This document shows, one piece after another, positions 57,739 to 64,000 of a stretch of DNA of 64,000 nt. Position 1 is the first letter of the stretch. Each line of letters starts with the position of its first letter. The notes below the pieces were generated by a model that did no database searches, was not told where the DNA came from, and was given only the letters and a program-made list of their open reading frames with translations. The DNA is from Lycium barbarum (lineage: Eukaryota > Streptophyta > Magnoliopsida > Solanales > Solanaceae). A program made the position numbers and the translations under genes. Where the stretch lies: positions 112,453,601 to 112,517,600 of the forward strand of contig NC_083339.1 in NCBI RefSeq assembly GCF_019175385.1. Direction: 5' to 3'.

Positions 57739-58085
57739 GTGTACAAAATAAATTTTGTAGCTGAGTACAGGCGTTTCTTTCCTCCCCACATGGCTAGAAG
57801 TAGATAAACAGGAATTAATTCTAACTCCCACATGATGAAAAAAAGTAAAAGGTCCCGAGATGAAAATGATCCAATTTGACCACTGTACATTGCTAACATG
57901 AGAAAATGGAATAATCGAGAATCTCGAGTAACTGGCCAAGCCGCTAAAGTCGCTAAAGTAGTGATAAATCCTGTTAATAAAATGGGTCCTATAGAAAGTC
58001 CATCTATTTCTAATCTCCAATGGAAATCAAAAAAATCGATCCATTTATAATCCTCCACTAGTTGGATTAATGGATCATCCGATTG
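57739..58085 (-). pseudogene. ndhD: Plastid ndhD fragment (nuclear plastid DNA)
   Basis: Minus strand, about 115 codons without a stop: [89 protein letters not shown]. This is the plastid NADH dehydrogenase-like subunit 4 (NdhD). In typical plant plastomes ndhD lies in the small single-copy region and rpoB in the large single-copy region, tens of kb apart, so this insert joined two unlinked plastid pieces. Right edge at about 58085, where element F pol resumes. Confidence 0.93.
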
Positions 58086-60419
58086 GAAAATAAGGATAGA
58101 TCATTGCGCCTGTGTATAAACTATCGGGTACTTAATAAGGTCACAGTGAAGAACAAGTACCCGATCCCGCTCATTGCCGACTTATTTGATAGACTTGGAC
58201 AAGCCAAGTACTTTACTAAGGTGGATCTTCGCAAAGGATACTACCAGGTTCGGATTGCAGAAGGGGACGAACCAAAGACAGCATGTGTGACAAGGTTTCG
58301 GAGCCTTCGAGTGGTTGGTGATGCCCTTCGGGTTAACTAACGTACCCGCTACATTTTGCACTCTTATGAATGAGATCTTTCATCCCTACCTGGATCAGTT
58401 CGTGGTAGTCTACTTGGATAATATAGTCATCTACAGCAGCACCTTGGGGGAGTACGTGGAACACTTATAAAAGGTTTTCCAAGTCTTGCGAAAGAACGAG
58501 TTATACATCAAGAGGGAAAAGTGCGAGTTTGAACAATCAAAGGTGCACTTCTTGGGCTATGTCATTAGCAATGGCGAGCTATGCATGGATGAGGCTAAGG
58601 TACGGGCTATCCAAGAGTGGGAGGCACCTACAAAGGTAACCGAGTTGAGATCCTTCCTTGGCCTTGTTAACTACTACCGGCGTTTTATCAATGGCTATTC
58701 AGGTAAGGCAGTACCCTTGACCGAGTTGTTAAAGAAGAACAAATCATGGGGATGGACGGAACACTGCCAAAAGGCGTTTAAAGACCTTAAGGCAGCCGTG
58801 ATAGAGGAGCCAGTTCTAGCGCTGCCCGACTTTAGCAAAATGTTCGAGGTGCATACAGATGCTTCTGAATTTGCCATTGGGGGTGTCCTGATGCAAGATA
58901 GGCATCCCATAGCGTTCGAGAGCCGCAAGTTGAACGATACGGAGCGGCGTTACACGGTGCAAGAGAAGGAGATGATTGCCATTGTGCATTGTCTTCGCAC
59001 ATGGAGACATTATTTGTTGGGGTTGAAGTTCGTGGTCAAGACTGACAATGTGGCCACTAGCTACTTTCAGACACAAAAGAAGCTCACACCAAAACAGGCT
59101 AAGTGGCAAGATTTCTTGGCTGAGTTTGACTATGTGTTGGAGTATAAGCCGGGCAAGGGTAACGTTGTAGCCGATGCTTTGAGTAGAAAGGCCGAGCTTG
59201 CTGCCATTACTTCAGCAAGTTGGGATATCCGAGAGGCTATAAAGGAAGGCATGCAACATGATCCCACAACTAAGCAGCTTATGGAGTTAGACACCCAGGG
59301 GAAGACAAGGTGCTTTTGGGTGGAAGACGGTATATTGCATACCACAGGTCGGAGAGTTTACGTGCCGAAGTTTGGAGATATTAGGCGACGTATTATGAAG
59401 GAGAGCCACGACACCTTATGGGCCGGTCACCCAAGTCAACGCCGCACTAGAGCCTTGGTTGAATCGGTCTATTATTGGCCGCGCATGCGTGAGGACATAG
59501 AGTGTTATGTGCAGACTTGTCTTGTGTGCCAACAAGACAAGGTTGAGCAAAGGCAGCCCGGAGGACTTTTGGAGCCACTACCAATAGCGAAGCGTCCATG
59601 GGAGAGCGTGACTATGGACTTTATCACCTGTCTACCGAAGTCCGACGGTTATGGAACTATCATGGTGGTCGTGGATAGACTTTCGAAGTTTGCCACTTTC
59701 ATGCCCGCTTTACCAGGATGTATAGCTAAGGAAGCTGCCAAACTATTCTTTAAGAACGTGGTGAAATATTGGGGCTTACCAAGGCATATCATCAATGATC
59801 GAGACCCCCGCTTCACTGGGAACTTTTGGAGGGAGTTGTTCGACATACTTGGCATGGAGCTACACTTTTCCACTAGTTTCCACCCGCAAACGGATGGACA
59901 AACAGAACGGGTCAATGCCTTATTGGAGTGCTATTTGAGGCATTATGTGAGTGCACACCAGAAGGATTGGGCAAGGCTCTTAGACCGAGCCCAGTTCTCC
60001 TATAACCTGCAACGGAGTGAGTCCACAGGTCGGACACCATTTGAGCTAGCCACAGGCCAACAACCACAAACTCCACATTCACTACCGGCAGTGTTCGAGG
60101 GGAAGAGTTTGGGGGCTTACCATATGGCCAAGGGGTTCGAGGAGCAGCTTAACACTGCTAAGTCCTACTTGGATAAGGCAGCAAAGAAGATGAAGAAGTT
60201 TGCTGACCGCAAGCGTCGTCCCACAGATTATAAGGTTGGGGACATGGTTTTGGTGAAGTTTAATCCGAGGCAGTTTAAGACACCGCCATGTTCCTCGTCC
60301 ACTAGAAGGGGCAACCACCGGAAAAGGCCACATGGGAGCGTTATGAAGACTTGTGGCAATTTAAAGACAAGATTCGAGAGTTTATGTTGCAGCAATGCGC
60401 CGCGGTCGTCACAACATCA

Positions 60420-60431
60420 GGTGGGGGAGAG
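60420..60431 (+). other. Polypurine tract of element F
   Basis: GGTGGGGGAGAG directly before the TGTGATGACC start of the 3' LTR. Confidence 0.85.
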
Positions 60432-60883
60432 TGTGATGACCCGCCACGTCATCATGCCACCTAAGTGCCATTTGGAGCTATTTTTGCCATGTGGATGCTT
60501 ACATGGAAAAAAAGTCTAGCATGTGTTGGATGATTCTAGAGCTATGGAGATTCATGTGGAGATGCTCTAGATATTTATGGACTTCCTAGAAGATTTCTTA
60601 GGAAGATCGTAGAACATTCTAGCCTAGTGGATAATTCTAGAGTAGGGACTTCTTTGTAAATAAGTAGGGACTTATACATTAATTATTATTTACATACTAG
60701 ACCCTAGGTGAGTAGTATAAATAGAGGGACATCCATTTGTAAAAAACCATCAAGCAAAATCAATTAAGTCTTGAGTGTAGTAAACTAGGCTGACTTGACA
60801 TAGCAAGATCGTGAGCAAGTTATGCAAGAACGTGAGCGAGTTGTCAAGTGCCACACGCTTAGTTGAAGACTAAGGACGTGACA
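60432..60883 (+). repeat. Element F 3' LTR
   Basis: 452 bp, matching the 5' LTR except for substitutions, a 12-bp insertion near 60677 and loss of about 75 bp after CAATTAAGTCTT (60772). Ends GGACGTGACA. Confidence 0.9.
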
Positions 60884-62383
60884 TTTTACTTTCATTTGCA
60901 AATAAACGGCAGTAAATATAGAAAAGCACACATTGCAGTATTTAGCTCCCCCATAGTAAAGAATTAAACTTTATCTTCCAAAAGAGCAAAAAGGCTATAC
61001 AAGTAGGATTTGTGTCTTTATTGAAGTCATGGGTCTCACTATTCTGGCTTATGAAAAACTTACCATCAATTGAACCATTATACACCAGTAGCATTTTCAA
61101 TAAAGCAAAGTGGACCCCTTTAATGTCTTCCTTTTTTGGATATAATATACTAATATTCATATGTTCCTATCATTTGGACCTTTTCTTCACTATTCTACTG
61201 TCCACAGTTACAAAATATGACCTGCTTAGACTCACAGTCAAGACCCCCATCTTGTTTTCTTGCCTGAAAAAGGTAAAATTTTTCAAAGTTCTGCCATTTT
61301 CATGAATAATTTAGTCAAATTTGCATTTCAAGATTCTAAAATGGGTATGTTAATTTTGATGTCAAGTGACAATATTTGAATCTTGCCAGTTTATACACAT
61401 GTTTCCAATTTTTCTGCTATTTTCATGAATAATAGAGTCAAATTCATGGAATTTTTTTTCTTGAATTTGCATTTCAATGGGTATGTTTATTTTGATGTAA
61501 AGTGACAAAATTTTGAATCTTGCCAGTTTTTGTCATACGTATGTTTACAATTTTACTCATGAATTCTTGTAAGGTGTAATAATGCAATTAAATCATGATT
61601 TCCAGCTTTTTGCCTTTCTTGTCATCTTGAATTTTCCAGATTTGTGAATTTAGGGGTAAATTAAGGTCATTTTATTTTTTAAGTGTGATTTTTTTTCAGT
61701 GTAAATATAGTGTGGGAAAGTTGAGCAACTAAGAAAGCCCCTTTCTATTACTGTGTAGATAAGTGTTTGGCATTTTTTCTTTGTATTTGCAATGCCATTT
61801 TATCTTGCCTATACCTGAATTGGTACCTATTTCTTGCTTGGTGCTGGTGGTGTATCTATGTATTAATTTTGATAATTTCTAAGGTGTCAAAATCAGTCAT
61901 TATTGGCATTTTCTTGAATTGCAGAATTTGTGTAATATATTTGCAGAGCACTGTTGGTCCTATGCGGTGTCTGATAACTTTCCAAGCCCAAGCCCTTTTC
62001 AAGTAGTCTAATTTTCATATCCTTTGAATCTATGGCATTATTATGTATAATATTTTGAAGAGGGGAGAGATGGTCAAAACTAAGAGACAGTCTTTTTTCG
62101 TCGAACTCCCTTGGTTTGTAGTCATGAATGGTTCATTATAATCCCTCTACGGATATGCATATTTCTTTGTCTTTTTCATTTATCCTCAAATGTACACCAT
62201 TCTATTTAAGAGGTTAGATACATTTATATGAGGTGAATGTAAAAAAATGACACCTATTTCTGGAAACAGGTGTTACTGGATATTTAATGTATGAAAATTT
62301 GATCTTCTTTATAAGCTTCTTTCAAGTCCTTTTATCATCTTCACTTGATATATCTTTGTCCTGATCAACTCTAAATTCTACAG
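60884..62383 (+). other. Upstream/5' UTR intron region of the RING-type gene
   Basis: Low-copy, T-rich on the plus strand, as plant introns are, ending in a good acceptor (AAATTCTACAG at 62373-62383). No ATG-initiated coding exon could be assigned. A promoter cannot be located with confidence; the first exon may lie here or left of element F. Confidence 0.4.
61291..61545. repeat. ~125-bp direct repeat, two copies
   Basis: CTGCCATTTTCATGAATAAT ... GTCAAATT ... TTTGCATTTCAA ... GGGTATGTT ... GAATCTTGCCAGTTT at 61291-61393 recurs at 61412-61535 with small indels. Confidence 0.85.
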
Positions 62384-62429
62384 ACAGTCTAAAGAAGAAT
62401 AGCGTGAAGTTATACCTGAAACATTTACA

Positions 62430-62860
62430 ATGAGTAACAGCTTGTTGCATACCCATTATGCAAGTGGCGGAATCCCATCCGAGATTGCTGAGAATTTAAA
62501 AGATTTTTTCCCGGAGGATGGCGATTTGAGTTATGAAGAAGTTCTTTTGCAACAGGTATTATGGAATGATATGAATGTTTCTGTTCCTAATACAACAGTT
62601 AACAGTATTTTCTGTTGACAATTGGATTGTTATCTTGCAGGAAACTGTTTACTTGTCATTTCAAGCAAATGGGAAAAACAAGAATATGAGCTCTGAATAT
62701 GGCCAAACCAGTAGTGGGCATCAGTTATCAGCACAAAAGGGTGATTCTTCTCAAAGCCGTGAATCACAATTGGCTCTGGACGAAGCTTTAGCTAGATCAT
62801 TGCAGTTAGGGGATGACTTTGAGGATTTCTGTAGAGATGAGCTTAGCTCTACTGTGGCTG
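62430..62860 (+). CDS. RING E3 ubiquitin ligase, BIG BROTHER-like, first two coding exons (3' end beyond window)
   Basis: Exon 1: 62430-62555, ATG, 42 codons (MSNSLLHTHYASGGIPSEIA, ENLKDFFPEDGDLSYEEVLL, QQ), donor CAG|GTATT. Exon 2: 62641-62860 after acceptor TCTTGCAG, ETVYLSFQANGKNKNMSSEY ... RESQLALDEALARSLQLGDD, FEDF..., donor GCTG|GTAAT. Exon 1 ends in phase 0, exon 2 in phase 1. An acidic FFPE/LSYEE stretch followed by ESQLALDEALARSLQ is, as I recall, the N-terminal region of plant BIG BROTHER-like RING E3 ligases, which ubiquitinate growth regulators to limit organ size. The diagnostic C-terminal RING (CxxC...) is not in the window, so the name is provisional. An upstream acceptor at 62383 gives a 46-base 5' UTR segment. 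Confidence 0.65.
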
Positions 62861-63404
62861 GTAATTTCATAATAACTTTTATTTATTCAGTAGATTTCTT
62901 GGTTATACAGATTTTGTCTCTTCTTTGGCTTAAGGTACAAGTCGCATGGGATTACGTTCTTTTTTTCCAACCACAGATGTTCTTCTCTGTGGTCAAACAA
63001 GATGTTAGTCATCTTGTTCTAACCGGTCCGAAAGTATAACCAAGACCAATGATATATAGATGCCAAGATGTTAAACTTTGCCGAAATAAAGTTTTTCTTA
63101 TGCTGAGCTTTAGAATGGACGAAAGGCTAGTAGCTTGCAATCTAACAACTTAAATACAAAGGACAAGGAACTCACTGAATGAACATAAATATTGAGATAG
63201 TGAAGAACATGAAATGTACTAGTAGTTGCCGAAAGAATGGTTTTTCCCCCACAGTATATTAGTGTTATCAACTGTTCATACCAAATGCAGTTGATTAACT
63301 TTGTGATTCAAAGCGTGCTGTGTGAATCAAGTATTTGTCATTTTATTGATGTACAACATAGCAACTCTGTCTGTGTTTGTCATTTTTTTGGGAAATTTGG
63401 ACTT

Positions 63405-63530
63405 AAGTCCTGAATGGTATGATGTAAAATGTAAAGCAGTGTTGTCAAAGGCGCGCTGAAGCCCTGAATGGTATGATGTAAAATGTAAAGCAATGTTGTC
63501 AAAGTTGCACTTAAGCCCTGAAGCGAGGCG
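63405..63530. repeat. 63-bp tandem duplication
   Basis: CCTGAATGGTATGATGTAAA ATGTAAAGCA(G/A)TGTTGTCAAAG occurs at 63409 and 63463 and beyond, with only single-base changes. It produces the repeated peptide seen in a spurious minus-strand frame. Confidence 0.85.
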
Positions 63531-63835
63531 CAAAACATGTTGAGCGCCTCGCCTCGCCTCGCTTTATGTGCGCTTCAGTGTCGACATCAAGGCTCTAAGG
63601 CATAGTTTTCCTTGCCAATGAGTGTAATCCTGAAGATGCGACAATAAACAATTGATATTCACTTTATCATAATTGTTTTAATGTCTTTGTCCATATACTT
63701 ATCCTAAAAAAAAAAAAAAATGATTATTAGTCCTGGACTACACATACATATTTGTATGTTTTCTCCATTTGCGCCTTTTTTCAATAAAGCGCACGCTTTA
63801 TTTGCGCGAAGTTGCAAAAAGTGGAAATAATCATT
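63440..63835. mobile_element. Candidate non-autonomous DNA element (GCGCC / GCCTCG type)
   Basis: AAAGGCGCGCTGAAGCCCTG ... GAAGCGAGGCGCAAAACATG and GAGCGCCTCGCCTCGCCTCG at 63440-63560, and at 63763-63820 TTTGCGCCTTTTTTCAATAA with AAGCGCACGCTTTATTTGCG. This text belongs to a common plant intronic repeat style, but TIRs and TSD are not clear. Confidence 0.35.
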
Positions 63836-64000
63836 ATGTTTATAGGAGCAAGTGATCTGGAGTAGGAGTGTACGTAGCGAATGATTTATTATCACAATGG
63901 ACACAAGTTGTTTCCACTATTTGGTATAAAATGATTTCTTCCCAAGAAAACATTTGTGGAAAACATTTTTTATCAGGCTATATAGGGTATCATTGTTCTT

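Larger units (their letters stand above)
56613..60430 (+). pseudogene. Element F pol (protease-RT-RNase H-integrase-chromodomain), interrupted
   Basis: Protease with LVDTGATHNFV catalytic motif near 56715. RT begins (MAPPELEELRKQLKELLDA), breaks at 57417 for the plastid insert and resumes near 58087 ([20 protein letters not shown]). A frameshift near 58297 follows; the catalytic Asp-Asp reads YLDN near 58412, and a TAA stands near 58468. From 58486 a 677-codon frame carries RNase H ([36 protein letters not shown]) and integrase with its zinc finger (H-x-H...CLVCQQ), Asp (MDFITCL), Asp (INDRDPRF) and Glu (GQTERVN). After KFNPRQFKT (60283) the family's next ~110 residues are deleted. The chromodomain tail ([19 protein letters not shown]) survives in a different frame with one TAG, so the end of the open frame is out of phase and runs into the LTR. 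Confidence 0.92.
54723..60883 (+). mobile_element. Ty3/gypsy chromovirus F (Galadriel/Reina-like) with plastid insert
   Basis: Complete architecture on the plus strand: LTR 54723-55235, PBS, gag, pol, PPT, LTR 60432-60883. LTRs differ by about 4% in aligned bases by eye, plus indels, including a ~75-bp segment absent from the 3' LTR. The flanks are T-rich (AAGATTT and TTTTACT), so the exact target duplication is ambiguous. The pol ends in a partial chromodomain, hence chromovirus; the Galadriel/Reina placement is from sequence style only. It is the nearest element to the host gene, about 1.5 kb upstream of its ATG. Confidence 0.9.
62861..64000 (+). other. Long intron of the RING-type gene, with repeat-derived sequence
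   Basis: From the donor at 62861 no coding exon could be recognised to the window end. Contains the 63-bp duplication and a GCGCC/GCCTCG repeat (see separate entries) and a poly(A) run at 63706-63720. Confidence 0.5.

Noticed and set aside
57505..58085. Functional rpoB or ndhD genes
   Set aside because: Only internal fragments of about 75 and 115 codons in opposite orientation, inserted within a retrotransposon; window is nuclear.
62575..63039. Single 154-codon frame read straight through the second exon
   Set aside because: Its first ~20 and last ~60 codons are intronic; splice sites at 62640/62641 and 62860/62861 give the better model.

Overview
This is a repeat-dominated stretch of a flowering-plant nuclear genome. 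Intron-split coding sequence, plant Ty3/gypsy chromoviruses, copia, LINE and Mutator-like elements and plastid-derived inserts all point to that. Several LTR styles (for example TGTTGACACCCAATTTTGTC, and TGTTACACCTC with GGCGTGACA ends) are ones I associate with Solanaceae. The family is an inference and the genus cannot be read from the window. There is no bacterial operon structure, and almost every open frame is transposon debris.

Layout. 1-14372: a very large minus-strand LTR retrotransposon with 4.75-kb LTRs and a 5.6-kb internal region that encodes nothing but carries several minisatellite arrays (a LARD-type non-autonomous element, probably a Tat/Ogre derivative). It sits inside the 3' LTR of a minus-strand chromovirus (element A, 14373-21373). 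A in turn sits about ten bases past the pol stop of a second minus-strand chromovirus (element B, 21374-about 26710). 26711-31080: a local tandem duplication, a candidate TIR element rich in AAATACA motifs, and two LTR fragments. 31081-33122: a decayed plus-strand copia tail with its 3' LTR. 33449-36285: a candidate DNA transposon that contains a Mutator-like element (33946-35919) with about 250-bp inverted ends, a 10-bp target duplication and the last exon of a MURA-type transposase. 37156-45508: a third minus-strand chromovirus (C), truncated in pol, whose 5' LTR is split by a plus-strand solo LTR (D, 41068-44014). 45509-50663: a minus-strand LINE ORF1 split by a 3.8-kb solo LTR (E) related to the LARD LTR. 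50762-51855: a fold-back Mutator-like element. 51865-54722: AT-rich intergenic DNA with MITE-like pieces. 54723-60883: a plus-strand chromovirus (F) with both LTRs; its reverse transcriptase is interrupted by a chimeric plastid insert (rpoB plus ndhD). 60884-64000: low-copy DNA with the first coding exons of a host gene that resembles a BIG BROTHER-type RING E3 ubiquitin ligase and continues past the window edge.

How it fits together. The only candidate host gene begins at 62430. Everything to its left is a nested repeat block in which LTR and target-site evidence gives an order of insertion: B before A before the LARD, C before D, LINE before E. The most unusual signals are the hairpin-forming tandem arrays inside the LARD, in which two repeat subfamilies differ by paired changes in the stem, and the plastid rpoB/ndhD chimera placed cleanly inside a retrotransposon RT domain.
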